Shown here in pieces: positions 53,741 through 62,119 of a stretch of DNA of 64,000 nucleotides. Every line of letters starts with the position of its first letter. Positions within the stretch are counted from its first letter, which is position 1. Source of the DNA: Streptomyces sp. NRRL S-118 (lineage in GTDB: Bacteria > Actinomycetota > Actinomycetes > Streptomycetales > Streptomycetaceae). The notes below the pieces were generated by a model. The model made no database searches and was not told where the DNA came from. It saw only the letters and a list, made by a program, of their open reading frames with translations. Made by a program: the position numbers and the translations under genes. Location: NCBI RefSeq assembly GCF_000716335.1, contig NZ_KL591004.1, forward strand, positions 416,036-480,035, in the 5' to 3' direction.

Positions 53741-53780
53741 GGCTCTCCGTCCCTTCGACAGAAACAGGAGAACACCCAGC

Positions 53781-54707
53781 ATGACACCAACCGGCACTCC
53801 CGCGCTGCTGCGCGCCGCCCTAAACGCCGCTGAGCGTGGCTGGCCCATCTTCCCCCTGCGCCCCGGGGACAAGCGTCCGGCCGGGCACCCGGAGCGCGAT
53901 TGCCCCCGCACCGGCCGGTGCTCGGAGGGGCACCGCACACCGGAGCAGCGCGCCACCCTCGACCCGCAGCACATCACCGCGTGCTGGCAGGCGGCCCCGT
54001 ACAACGTCGGCATCGCCACCGGCCCTGCCCAGCTCGTGGTGGTGGACCTCGACATCCCCAAGGACGACGAGGACACCGCCCCGGCCGAGTGGGCGGGGAT
54101 GGCCGATGGCCTGGACGTGTTCGCCGCCCTGTGCGAGCGCGCGGGGGAGCGGCTGCCGACCGAGACCTACACGGTGCGCACCCGCCGTGGCGGGCAGCAC
54201 CTGTACTTCACCGCCCCGAGTGAAAAGCGGCTACGCAGCACGGGCGGCAGCCTGGGTTGGAAGGTGGACACCCGGGCCTGGGGCGGGTACGTGGTTGCTG
54301 CCGGCAGCGTCGTGGGCGGAGCGCCGTACGAGATCGTTCACGACGCCCCTGCGGCCCCCCTCCCTGCGTGGCTCAGTGACCTGCTGACCCCGAAGCCCGC
54401 ACCGACCCCGATGCCGCTGTCGGAGCTGTCGGCCCGGATGCGCAACGCCACCGCCTACAGCACCACCGCGCTGCGGGGGGAGCTGTCAAAGGTGCTGTCC
54501 GCCCGTCAGGGCGGTCGTAATCGGGCTGTGTACTTCGCCGCCTACGCCCTCGCCCGGCTGATCCGTACCGGCGACCTCACTGAGGCCGACGTCACCGGGG
54601 AGTTGATGAGCGCCGGGCAGGCCACCGGCCTGTCCGCTGCCGAGTGCCGAACCGCCATCCGCTCGGGTCTCGTCCGGGGCGGGGCTGTGGAGGTGAGTGC
54701 GGCATGA
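53781..54707 (+). CDS. Bifunctional DNA primase/polymerase (Prim-Pol) replication protein
   Basis: 308 residues from ATG 53781 (CAGGAG site). The Prim-Pol (PF09250-type) domain occupies about 1-200: ALNAAERGWPIFPLRPGDKRPAG, ITACWQAAPYNVGIATGPAQLVVVDLDIPKDD (catalytic D-x-D), TRRGGQHLYFTAP and VDTRAWGGYVVAAGS. A helical C-terminal part (LSARQGGRNRAVYFAAYALARL) follows. It acts with the DUF3987 protein encoded next, translationally coupled by ATGA, to start replication of the excised element. Confidence 0.88.
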   Translation: MTPTGTPALLRAALNAAERGWPIFPLRPGDKRPAGHPERDCPRTGRCSEGHRTPEQRATLDPQHITACWQAAPYNVGIATGPAQLVVVDLDIPKDDEDTAPAEWAGMADGLDVFAALCERAGERLPTETYTVRTRRGGQHLYFTAPSEKRLRSTGGSLGWKVDTRAWGGYVVAAGSVVGGAPYEIVHDAPAAPLPAWLSDLLTPKPAPTPMPLSELSARMRNATAYSTTALRGELSKVLSARQGGRNRAVYFAAYALARLIRTGDLTEADVTGELMSAGQATGLSAAECRTAIRSGLVRGGAVEVSAA

Positions 54708-56254
54708 GCACACAGCCTGTGGACAGCTCCGAACTGTGGGCCGGGTTCGAAGCCTTGGACGCTCAAGCGGCAGCGGAGGCGCCGTGGGAGGAGCCCATTC
54801 CGCTCACCGCCCGCCGGGAACTGCCGGCCTTTCCCACGGAGGTCTTCCCGGCCTGGCTGGGCGACTACGTGCGCGCGGTCGCCGAGGAGACGCAGACCCC
54901 GGTGGACATGGCAGGTTCCCTCGCCCTGGCGGTGCTCGGCACCGCTGCTGGGGGCCGCGCCGTGCTTCAGGTTCGGGGACGGTGGCGTGAGCCCACGAAC
55001 GTGTTCGTGGTCGTCGCGCTGCCGCCGGGCAACCGCAAGAGCGCGGTGTTCAACCTGATGGCCAACCCCCTTTACCGCTGTGAGGCGCTGCTGGTCTCCC
55101 AGTCGGCCGGGCGGATCGTCGAAGCGGAGATCACCGCCAGGCTGGCTAAGGAGGTCGCGGAGAGCGCGGCCGCCAAGGCTGCTCGGGCGGATGCGGAGAA
55201 GCGGGATCAGCTTGTGGCCGAGGCCATCAGCCTTGCTCAGGCTGCCGAGTCGGTGACGGTGCCCGCCAAGCCTCGTCTGCTGGCCGATGACGCGACCCCG
55301 GAGGTTATCGCCTCACTGCTGGCCGAACAGGGCGGCAGGCTCTCCGTCATGTCGGCGGAGGGCGGGATCTTCGACATCATCGCCGGGCGCTACTCGGGCA
55401 CGCCGAACCTGGACGTGTTCCTGCGCGGGCAGGCAGGCGACCGGCTACGGGTGGACCGGCGGGGCCGGGAAGAGTTCATCGAGGCCCCGGCCCTGACCAT
55501 GGGGCTTACGGTGCAGCCGTCCGTCCTGGAGGACATCGGCCGCATCAAGGGAGCCGACGAACGGGGCCTGTTGGCTCGGTTCCTCTACTCGCTGCCCAAG
55601 TCCCTCGTGGGCTACCGCAACATCCTGCCCGAGCCCATCCCTGACGCGGTGGCCGCCACCTACGAGGAGCACGTCACCGCTCTGACCATGTCCCTAGCGG
55701 ACTGGACGGACCCGGCAGTACTCCAGCTCTCCCCGGAGGCGGGGGACGTACTGGTGGAGTTCGAGAAGCGGCAGGAACCCCGGCTGCGGCAGCGCGGCGG
55801 AGACCTTGCCCACGTCCAGAACTGGGCGAACAAGCTGGGCGGCGCAACGTGTCGCATGGCGGGTCTGCTGCACCTGGCCGCGCACACGAGCAACGGGCAC
55901 ACCGAGCCGATCAGCGCGGAGACCATGCGCGCGGCGGTGAAGCTGACCGACTACTTCACCGGCCACGCCCTGGTGGTCTTCGACCTCATGGGAGCCGACC
56001 ACACCGCCAGCCGCGCCCACACGGTGCTGGAGGTGCTGCGCGCCCAGCAGTGGAATGAGGTCAGCAAGCGCGACCTCATGGCGAAGCTCTCGCGCTCGGA
56101 GTTCCCCACCGTCGCCGACCTCGACCCCGCGCTGAACCTGCTGGAAGACCACGGATACATCCGCTGCCAGCCCGTCCTGCGCACCGGAGGCAGGGGCCGA
56201 CCGCCGTCCCCGCGCTACCTCATCCACCCCTGCCTGAGCGACCCCGCCGTCTGA
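54704..56254 (+). CDS. DUF3987 (YfjI-type) replication protein
   Basis: 516 residues. N-terminal region (FPTEVFPAWLGDYVRAVAEETQTPVDMAGSLALAVLGTAAGG), then VFVVVALPPGNRKSAVFNLM, a Walker A-like loop with GNRKS. A coiled helical insertion (LAKEVAESAAAKAARADAEKRDQLVAEAI) and SAEGGIFDIIAGRYSG follow. The C-terminal end is a winged helix (NEVSKRDLMAKL, LNLLEDHGYIRCQP) suited to DNA binding. DUF3987 proteins accompany Prim-Pol on phages and elements and are probably the helicase or initiator component. The iteron array follows directly. Confidence 0.85.
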   Translation: MSTQPVDSSELWAGFEALDAQAAAEAPWEEPIPLTARRELPAFPTEVFPAWLGDYVRAVAEETQTPVDMAGSLALAVLGTAAGGRAVLQVRGRWREPTNVFVVVALPPGNRKSAVFNLMANPLYRCEALLVSQSAGRIVEAEITARLAKEVAESAAAKAARADAEKRDQLVAEAISLAQAAESVTVPAKPRLLADDATPEVIASLLAEQGGRLSVMSAEGGIFDIIAGRYSGTPNLDVFLRGQAGDRLRVDRRGREEFIEAPALTMGLTVQPSVLEDIGRIKGADERGLLARFLYSLPKSLVGYRNILPEPIPDAVAATYEEHVTALTMSLADWTDPAVLQLSPEAGDVLVEFEKRQEPRLRQRGGDLAHVQNWANKLGGATCRMAGLLHLAAHTSNGHTEPISAETMRAAVKLTDYFTGHALVVFDLMGADHTASRAHTVLEVLRAQQWNEVSKRDLMAKLSRSEFPTVADLDPALNLLEDHGYIRCQPVLRTGGRGRPPSPRYLIHPCLSDPAV

Positions 56255-56260
56255 CCCCCG

Positions 56261-56514
56261 CCACAGAAACCACAGAATCACAGAAATAACTCCTCCCAGC
56301 CGCTGACCTGCGCAAACGTCGCCCGCGGCTGCGGACGGGTGGCTGCCACAGAAACCCACAGAAGCCCCACACAAATACGGGCCCACCCCGGGCTGGTTAT
56401 TTCTGTGGGCCTTCCCGCGATTTCTGTGGCAGCCCGCCCCGGCCCCTCCGCCGCACCGTTCATACAGGTCAGCGGCCCTGCCCCGGGTTTCTGTGTATTT
56501 CGTGGTTTCTGTGG
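56261..56514. repeat. Iteron array, candidate replication origin
   Basis: Nine copies or near-copies of CCACAGAAA in 254 bp. Five face right (56,261, 56,270, 56,279, 56,346, 56,356) and four face left as TTTCTGTGG (56,400, 56,421, 56,488, 56,506). The two sets point toward a centre near 56,380, where an AT-richer word (ACACAAATA) lies. The position between the replication genes and xis is suitable for oriV. Confidence 0.8.
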
Positions 56515-56538
56515 CGGGCCTGCCGTGAGGAGACCGCC

Positions 56539-56745
56539 TTGCCTGAGCGGCTGCTGTCCATCCCGCAAGTCGCTGAAGTCCTGGGAACCACCGAGCGGTT
56601 CCCGCGCCGCCTCGTGGCGGAGCGCCGCATCACGTTCGTGAAGGTCGGCACGCATGTGCGCATCGCCGAGAGCGTGCTAGCGGCGTACATCGACGCACAC
56701 ACCATCCCACCCGTTCAGCCGCGTCGTCGTCGTAGGAGGAACTAG
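56539..56745 (+). CDS. xis: Excisionase (Xis), MerR-like winged helix
   Basis: 68 residues. TTG start, supported by GAGGAG six bases ahead. LLSIPQVAEVLGTTERFPRRLVAERRITFVKVGTHVRIAESVLAAYIDAH is a full excisionase-type DNA-binding domain, followed by a basic tail (PRRRRRRN). It lies 3 bp before the integrase start, which is the classic AICE arrangement. The rare start codon may keep Xis levels low. Confidence 0.9.
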   Translation: MPERLLSIPQVAEVLGTTERFPRRLVAERRITFVKVGTHVRIAESVLAAYIDAHTIPPVQPRRRRRRN

Positions 56746-56748
56746 TAA

Positions 56749-57930
56749 GTGGCGAGCAAGGAACCGAAGAAGAGCATGACGATGCGGCGCTTCGGAGCGG
56801 TGCGGCAGTACCGCTCCGGTCGGTGGACCGCTTCCTACGTGGACCCCACCGGCCAGAGGCGTCGTGCACCCGAGCCGTTCGAGACCAAGGAAGAAGCTGA
56901 GATCTGGCTCTCGCAGATCGAGGCCGACATCACGCGGAAGGACTGGCGTGACCCGGACGCCGGCGCGGTGAACTTCGAGAAGTACGCGCTGGAGTGGGTT
57001 GACGACCGGGACCTGTCAGCCACCACCGATGAGCTGTACCGGCGCCTGCTGCGGCTGCACATCCTGCCGACATTCGGTGAGTACGACCTCGACGAGATCA
57101 CCGCGCCTCGTGTGAGGGCATGGCGCACTGAGCGCAAGAAGGCCACGGGCGCCACCACGGTCGCCAAGTCCTACCGGCTACTCAAAGCCATCATGGAGAC
57201 AGCGACGGACGACGAGCTGATACGCCGGAACCCCTGCCGCATTAGAGGCGCGGGCAAGGAGACGGCTAAGGAACGGCCTATCGCGACCGTGCCACAGGTG
57301 GACGCCGTTGCCGACGCGATGGGGCCACGGTGGCGCCTGATGGTCTACATCGCGGCATACGGTCCCGCCCGACCCGAAGAGCAGGCTGCCCTGAGGCGCC
57401 CTGATGTGGACCTGGACGAGGTGGGCGTCTGGGTCCGTCGGGCCGAGCCGGAACTGACCTCCGGTCGTCGTGCCCCGGGTGAGACCAAGTCCGCTGCGGG
57501 CAAGCGGTTCATCGCTCTGCCGCGCTTCATGCGTGAGGACTTGGAACGCCACCTCAAGTGGTACGCGGAGAAGGAGCCGGACGGACTGCTGTTCGTAGGG
57601 GAGAAGGGAGCCCCCTTTCGACGATCATCGTTCGGCCGCAAGTGGCGCAAGGCGAGGGTCAAGGCGGGGCTGCCTGCCGACTTCCGGTTCTATGACCTCC
57701 GGCACACCGGTCACACGCTTGCTACCCGGGCCGGGGCCACGCTCAAGGACACGATGGTCCGGGCTGGGCAATCCACGGAGAAGGCGGCGCTGATCTATCA
57801 GCACTCCGACCATGAACGGCAGAAGGAGGTGGCGGAAGGTCTCCACAGGCTTGTGGAGACGGCCCGAAAGAAGGTCGCTGACCAGCGTGGACAGGGGCAA
57901 GGTGGTGCGGAGGTTGTGCAAGGTCCCTGA
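56749..57930 (+). CDS. int: Tyrosine recombinase integrase
   Basis: 393 residues from GTG 56749 (AGGAGGA site). SAM-like core-binding domain at about 55-170 (NFEKYALEWVDDRDLSATTDELYRRLLRLHILPTFGEYDLDEI) and a catalytic domain with the first Arg in AAYGPARPEEQAALRRPDVD, YDLRHTGHTLATRAG (R-x2-H) and the nucleophile Tyr in KAALIYQHSDHERQ. It integrates the element by recombination between attP and tRNA-Gly(CCC). The stop is 51 bp from the att repeat. A decayed relative lies at 39,690-40,235. Confidence 0.93.
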   Translation: MASKEPKKSMTMRRFGAVRQYRSGRWTASYVDPTGQRRRAPEPFETKEEAEIWLSQIEADITRKDWRDPDAGAVNFEKYALEWVDDRDLSATTDELYRRLLRLHILPTFGEYDLDEITAPRVRAWRTERKKATGATTVAKSYRLLKAIMETATDDELIRRNPCRIRGAGKETAKERPIATVPQVDAVADAMGPRWRLMVYIAAYGPARPEEQAALRRPDVDLDEVGVWVRRAEPELTSGRRAPGETKSAAGKRFIALPRFMREDLERHLKWYAEKEPDGLLFVGEKGAPFRRSSFGRKWRKARVKAGLPADFRFYDLRHTGHTLATRAGATLKDTMVRAGQSTEKAALIYQHSDHERQKEVAEGLHRLVETARKKVADQRGQGQGGAEVVQGP

Positions 57931-57949
57931 ACCGGTCTAGACAACAAAT

Positions 57950-57976
57950 AAGGCCCTGGTCTCTGACCAGGGCCTT
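57950..57976 (+). terminator. Integrase terminator
   Basis: A perfect 12-bp stem AAGGCCCTGGTC / GACCAGGGCCTT with a TCT loop, followed by TGT. It also separates int from the oppositely oriented tRNA gene. Confidence 0.88.
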
Positions 57977-57979
57977 TGT

Positions 57980-58025
57980 CGTGGAGCGGGTGACGGGAAT
58001 CGAACCCGCGCTCTGAGCTTGGGAA
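57980..58025. repeat. 46-bp att copy overlapping the intact tRNA-Gly (right end of the AICE)
   Basis: Identical to 40,309-40,354. Here the repeat continues into the complete tRNA, so this is the side on which the functional tRNA is kept. Confidence 0.9.
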
Positions 58026-58055
58026 GCTCATGTTCTACCATTAAACTACACCCGC
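57982..58055 (-). tRNA. tRNA-Gly (anticodon CCC)
   Basis: The minus strand gives acceptor GCGGGTG / CACCCGC with U discriminator and encoded CCA. The anticodon stem is TGAGC / GCTCA with loop TTCCCAA (anticodon CCC), and the T-arm is GCGGG-TTCGATT-CCCGT. It reads GGG codons, is probably the only such tRNA, and is the integration target of both elements in this window. Confidence 0.95.
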
Positions 58056-58277
58056 GAGGACGGACCGGAGGACCGGTACCGCATCGTCGCTCACTGTACC
58101 TCATCGGCAGGCCCCCGGTGTATCGCGCCGCAGGGTCTTCGTGTTCTTCCCGCGCGGATCCGGGTACGGGCAGGGCGAGTTGAGGCGTACCGTGGGGGTG
58201 CGGAGTGCCGCTTGGAGTGGTGTCCCGTTGATCCCCTAATGTGGCTTTCTCGTCCACGCATTTGGGGAAGGGACTCG

Positions 58278-58451
58278 ATGGACTCCATGGAGCGCACCGT
58301 CGTCCGCTGTGCCGAAGGGCACGTGTTCAGTACCGCTTCGTTCCCGATGCAGCAGCTCGGGGCCGGCCGGATCGGGCCCGGGCGGCTTCTGCGGTGTCCG
58401 CGGTGCGCGCGGTTGCGGCACGCCGTGCCCGTGGTGCTCGAGCGGCGCTAG
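58278..58451 (+). CDS. Small zinc-ribbon-like conserved protein
   Basis: 57 residues from ATG 58278 (GGGAAGGGACTCG before it). [53 protein letters not shown] has C-x3-H and C-x2-C positions for one zinc ion. Proteins of this kind are conserved in Streptomyces upstream of dcd. The function is unknown. Confidence 0.75.
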   Translation: MDSMERTVVRCAEGHVFSTASFPMQQLGAGRIGPGRLLRCPRCARLRHAVPVVLERR

Positions 58452-58521
58452 CGAGCCGGTGGGTGGCGCGCGGAGTCCGTCCGATTGGGGCGGGCCCGCG
58501 CGCCCTGCGTATCCTCGGGGC

Positions 58522-59097
58522 GTGCTTCTCTCAGACAAGGACATCCGGGCCGAGATCGACGCCGGGCGGGTCCGCATCGACCCGTACGACGTTTCCATGG
58601 TGCAGCCCTCGAGCATCGACGTGCGGCTGGACCGCTACTTCCGGGTGTTCGAGAACCACCGCTACCCCCACATCGACCCCGCCGTCGAGCAGGCCGACCT
58701 GACCCGGCTGGTCGAGCCGGAGGGGGACGAGGCGTTCATCCTGCACCCCGGCGAGTTCGTGCTGGCGTCGACGTACGAGGTCATCTCGCTTCCCGACGAC
58801 ATCGCGAGCAGGCTGGAAGGGAAGAGCTCGCTCGGGCGCCTCGGGCTGGTGACGCACTCGACGGCCGGGTTCATCGACCCCGGGTTCTCCGGGCACGTGA
58901 CGCTCGAGCTGTCGAACCTGGCGACCCTGCCGATCAAGCTGTGGCCGGGCATGAAGATCGGGCAGCTGTGCATGTTCCGGCTGAGCTCGCCGGCCGAGTA
59001 CCCGTACGGCAGTGAGCGGTACGGATCGCGGTACCAGGGCCAGCGCGGGCCGACGGCCTCGCGGTCCTTCCAGAACTTCCATCGGACGCAGGTGTGA
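58522..59097 (+). CDS. dcd: dCTP deaminase
   Basis: 191 residues from GTG 58522, exactly the usual length in actinobacteria. Landmarks: [64 protein letters not shown] (catalytic Glu in VTLELSN and the GKSSLGR nucleotide contact) and [11 protein letters not shown]. It deaminates dCTP to dUTP (some actinobacterial enzymes are bifunctional to dUMP) for thymidylate synthesis. The phosphoribosyltransferase gene follows after 2 bp. Confidence 0.95.
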   Translation: MLLSDKDIRAEIDAGRVRIDPYDVSMVQPSSIDVRLDRYFRVFENHRYPHIDPAVEQADLTRLVEPEGDEAFILHPGEFVLASTYEVISLPDDIASRLEGKSSLGRLGLVTHSTAGFIDPGFSGHVTLELSNLATLPIKLWPGMKIGQLCMFRLSSPAEYPYGSERYGSRYQGQRGPTASRSFQNFHRTQV

Positions 59098-59099
59098 GC

Positions 59100-59597
59100 A
59101 TGAGTGACGTACGGGAGAACCTGACCTACGACAAGTTCGGCACCGCGATCCGCGAGCTGGCGCAGACCATCGCCGACGACGGGTACGAGCCGGACATCGT
59201 GCTGAGCATCGCGCGCGGTGGGGTCTTCGTCGCGGGCGGACTCGCGTACGCGCTCGACTGCAAGAATATCCACCTGGTGAACGTGGAGTTCTACACCGGG
59301 GTCGGCACGACGCTGGAGATGCCGGTGATGCTCGCGCCGGTGCCGAATGTGATCGACTTCAGCGACAAGAAGGTGCTCATCGCCGACGACGTCGCCGACA
59401 CCGGCAAGACGCTGAAGCTGGTGCACGACTTCTGCCTCGGCGCGGTCGCCGAGGTCCGCAGCGCCGTCATCTACGAGAAGTCCCACTCGCTCGTGAAGTG
59501 CGAGTACGTGTGGAAGAAGACCGATGAGTGGATCAACTTCCCCTGGAGTGTGGAGCCGCCCGTCGTGAAGCGCGAGGGCCAGGTCCTCGACGCCTGA
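59100..59597 (+). CDS. Phosphoribosyltransferase
   Basis: 165 residues from ATG 59100. The PRPP-binding motif VLIADDVADTGKTLKLV (residues about 97-113) and an early PDIVLSIARGGVFVAGGLAYAL loop are clear, as is a C-terminal WSVEPP typical of xanthine/hypoxanthine-type members of the GPT family. The nucleobase accepted is not evident. It is conserved next to dcd and is probably co-transcribed. Confidence 0.88.
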   Translation: MSDVRENLTYDKFGTAIRELAQTIADDGYEPDIVLSIARGGVFVAGGLAYALDCKNIHLVNVEFYTGVGTTLEMPVMLAPVPNVIDFSDKKVLIADDVADTGKTLKLVHDFCLGAVAEVRSAVIYEKSHSLVKCEYVWKKTDEWINFPWSVEPPVVKREGQVLDA

Positions 59598-59613
59598 GTG
59601 CGTACATGTGAAA

Positions 59614-59676
59614 GGCCCCTGCTGCCTGGGTTCCGCCGAACGGAGCAGCTCGCCGTGCACATGACCGGCAGGGGCC
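59614..59676 (+). terminator. Terminator-like inverted repeat
   Basis: GGCCCCTGC (59,614-59,622) and GCAGGGGCC (59,668-59,676) can pair with a long 45-nt loop behind the dcd operon. A long loop makes it a weaker call. Confidence 0.5.
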
Positions 59677-59689
59677 CGAACGTGGACCC

Positions 59690-61144
59690 ATGAGCATACG
59701 GCCCTGGGTGATCGTGGAGCCACCCGACGACCGCGGTCTTCGCGTCATCACCATCCACGGCGAGAAGGTCGGCAGCGCCTGGTCCCTGCGCGAACTGCGG
59801 ACGGTGCTCCGCCGCCTCGGCTACCCGGACGACATGGACCTGGACGACCCCTCGTGCGTCCTCTGGCGTGGCGGCGACAGCAGCACATGGCCCGGCAAGG
59901 GCCGGAGACGGTATGTGGTCATGGTCCTCATGGCCCTGGGGCTGCTCGCCTCGCTCGGACTGCACGTGGTCATCGGCTGGCCGGACGCCCTCGGGGCGCT
60001 CACCTTCGCGCAGCGTCTGATCGGCGTCCTCTTCCTGGTGGCAGCCGCGACGGAAGGCATAGCGACGCTCGCGGTCATCGACTACTGGGGCAGACGGCAG
60101 CTCAGGATATCCGGCGCCTTTGTCCTTCTCGGCGTGATCATCGCGCTGGCCACGACGAGCCTTCTGCTCTTCCTGTGGCTCGAGGAGCGGGAATTCATAC
60201 CCGCCCTCCCATTTTTTGTTTCGATGTGGCTGTGGTCTCTGTGGGCCTTTTGCGTCCTCATGCGCCAGAAGGTGTGGAGGGGGATACCGTACCCGAAGAG
60301 ATTCGCCGCAGGAGTTACCGTCACGGCGATTCTCTCGTCCGTCAGTCTCGGGTACTCGACCCTTTACGCCCCCACGGCGGTGCCGATGCGCTTCGTATTG
60401 AAGGCCGAGTTCGGAACGCCGCAGACGCGTGCAGAGCTGCCCTATATGCATGTCCCGCTGAGGCTTTTTGCGAAGAACGACGGGCAGATTCCGGTATACA
60501 TAGTCGTCGACGACTATGTTGTCCGGGGGCGTACATTCAAGTTTTCGGATTCGGGCCATGGGATGCAGGGGTGGGCGGACGCGTTCGACACGGAGGCGGA
60601 AAGCTATGAAAGCGAAAAAGAGGATGTGGTAATCGCGTCCGGTCAATTCCAAGGGCCGGGCTCGGCGCTTCAGGTGGGAGAAGAGTTCACAATGGGAAAG
60701 GTGATCACGCTCCCCAAGAAAACCGATTATGAGACGCTGGACGCCACTTTGAACTTTGCCGTCCTGAGGCAGGACCGGGGCAGGATCGGCGATTCATTTC
60801 AATCCGCCAGAGCTTCTTGGCGGAAGGATGAGGGCAGATATTACTGTCCACCGGCGCAATGTGGGAAGCGACTTTTTTACCACGGCAGGGTGAGCTACAA
60901 CAACAATCTGGTCAATGTGACGCGCAAGCCGCGATATGTCCTGGCCTTCTGGTCGCCGGATGACATAACGGATGTCTTCGTCTCTTCGTACGAGTTCAAG
61001 AAGAAGAGGACGTCGATCTACGAAATCTATGCAGGGCTGGATCCAACAGAGACAAGAAGGGAGCAGAAGAGGTACGGCCTCTGGTGGGTCAGCGTGAACT
61101 CCGAGGTGTCCGTCCACGGACTGCTGAAGCAGGCCGGATCCTGA
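59690..61144 (+). CDS. Hypothetical multi-pass membrane protein with large extracytoplasmic domain
   Basis: 484 residues. A cytoplasmic N-terminal part (about 1-78) is followed by five helices (YVVMVLMALGLLASLGLHVVIG, LIGVLFLVAAATEGIATLAVI, ISGAFVLLGVIIALATTSLLLFLWL, PFFVSMWLWSLWAFCVLM, FAAGVTVTAILSSVSLGYSTLYAP). A soluble, mainly beta domain (about 225-484) starts at MRFVLKAEFGTPQTRAELPYMHVPLRLFAKNDGQIPVYIVV. The second half has lower GC and more A/T-ending codons than its neighbours, a sign of horizontal origin. I recognise no family. Confidence 0.75.
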   Translation: MSIRPWVIVEPPDDRGLRVITIHGEKVGSAWSLRELRTVLRRLGYPDDMDLDDPSCVLWRGGDSSTWPGKGRRRYVVMVLMALGLLASLGLHVVIGWPDALGALTFAQRLIGVLFLVAAATEGIATLAVIDYWGRRQLRISGAFVLLGVIIALATTSLLLFLWLEEREFIPALPFFVSMWLWSLWAFCVLMRQKVWRGIPYPKRFAAGVTVTAILSSVSLGYSTLYAPTAVPMRFVLKAEFGTPQTRAELPYMHVPLRLFAKNDGQIPVYIVVDDYVVRGRTFKFSDSGHGMQGWADAFDTEAESYESEKEDVVIASGQFQGPGSALQVGEEFTMGKVITLPKKTDYETLDATLNFAVLRQDRGRIGDSFQSARASWRKDEGRYYCPPAQCGKRLFYHGRVSYNNNLVNVTRKPRYVLAFWSPDDITDVFVSSYEFKKKRTSIYEIYAGLDPTETRREQKRYGLWWVSVNSEVSVHGLLKQAGS

Positions 61145-61152
61145 TCATGTGG

Positions 61153-61180
61153 AAAGGCCCCCGCCGCGGCGGGGGCCTTT
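61153..61180. terminator. Bidirectional terminator between convergent genes
   Basis: AAAGGCCCCCGCCG-CGGCGGGGGCCTTT, a perfect 14-bp stem without unpaired loop bases, between the stops at 61,144 and 61,205. Confidence 0.88.
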
Positions 61181-61204
61181 CACGTACCGCGTATCACGTA
61201 CCGG

Positions 61205-62119
61205 TCAGAGCGTGCCGAGCTTCAGCAGCGACAGCAACGCGATCAGCTGGATCGCCGACGCGCCCAGCGCCTTCGGCCACGGCAGGTCGTGCGACTTGCT
61301 CACCATCGAGGTGAACAGCGCACCCGCCGCCAGCCAGGACAGCCAGCCGATCACCTGGACGAAGGAATTCTCGCCGCCCAGGAACAGCGCGAACAGCAGC
61401 CGGGGCGCGTCCGTCATCGACATGATCAGCATCGACAGGCCGACCGTCGGCTGCCAGGCGCCGTCGCCGCCCAGCTGGCGCGCCAGCGTGTGCGTCACGG
61501 CGCCCAGGATCGCGCCACCGACGACGAACATGAGGCCCGTGACGAGGACGTACGGGATCGCCGAAGAGATCGTGGCGTTGATCGCCTCCTCGCGGGCCTG
61601 GTCGAACCCGAAGAGGGCCAGCAGCCCGTAGAGGAACGTGACGACCAGCGCGGGCGCCCACACGGCGTGGTCGCGCATCTGCCAGAACGTCGGGCCGGGG
61701 CGCATCACGATGCCGCTCAGCAACTGCTTCCAGTGCAGGCGCGGGCCGGTGGGCGCGGGGGCGGTGCCGGCCTGGTAGGCGGCGCCGTCGCCGTACCCGC
61801 CGGGCCCGGCGGCGTACGCCTCGTCGTGGATGCTGAAGGCCCGTGTGTGACCCGGTTGGTTCGCCGCGTACGGGTCGTGCGCCGGCGGCGGGGCGGACTG
61901 CTGCGCGTAGGGGTCGCCGAAGTACTCCGGCTCCCCGTGCTGCTGCCGGCCGTACTGCTGCGCCTGCTGCTGCTGCGCCTGCGACCACTGCTGCTGGGCG
62001 TACGGCGGCGGCGCCGCACTGCCGTACGGCGCCTGATGGGGCGCCTGCTGCTGCGGTGCCTGCGGGTGTTGTTGCGGTGTGCGGTTGTCCCGGCCGCGTC
62101 CGATCCTGAATCCAGCCAC
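61205..62119 (-). CDS. Yip1-family integral membrane protein
   Basis: 304 residues. A Gln/Pro-rich low-complexity cytoplasmic N-terminus (about 1-125, with the QQQ runs and PPP runs) is followed by the Yip1 domain with five helices: HWKQLLSGIVMRPGPTFWQMRDH, VWAPALVVTFLYGLLALFGF, SSAIPYVLVTGLMFVVGGAILGAVTHTLARQLGG, DAPRLLFALFLGG and GWLSWLAAGALFTSMV. Family members are membrane proteins of unknown bacterial function. Confidence 0.85.
   Translation of the reverse strand: MAGFRIGRGRDNRTPQQHPQAPQQQAPHQAPYGSAAPPPYAQQQWSQAQQQQAQQYGRQQHGEPEYFGDPYAQQSAPPPAHDPYAANQPGHTRAFSIHDEAYAAGPGGYGDGAAYQAGTAPAPTGPRLHWKQLLSGIVMRPGPTFWQMRDHAVWAPALVVTFLYGLLALFGFDQAREEAINATISSAIPYVLVTGLMFVVGGAILGAVTHTLARQLGGDGAWQPTVGLSMLIMSMTDAPRLLFALFLGGENSFVQVIGWLSWLAAGALFTSMVSKSHDLPWPKALGASAIQLIALLSLLKLGTL

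Larger units (their letters stand above)
40309..58025. mobile_element. Actinomycete integrative and conjugative element (AICE) in tRNA-Gly(CCC), about 17.7 kb
   Basis: Bounded by 46-bp direct repeats of the tRNA-Gly(CCC) 3' part. From left to right it holds debris (tRNA-Ser fragment, IS fragment), two small genes, a repeat block, a creatininase/XRE pair, a GntR repressor with operators, a transfer operon including GGDEF, Spd-like and TraB/FtsK proteins, more Spd-type proteins, a Prim-Pol plus DUF3987 replication pair, an iteron array, xis and int directly beside the tRNA. This is the pSAM2-like AICE layout, but with a Prim-Pol/DUF3987 replicator instead of RepSA. All core modules look intact, so it may be mobile. 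Confidence 0.9.
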
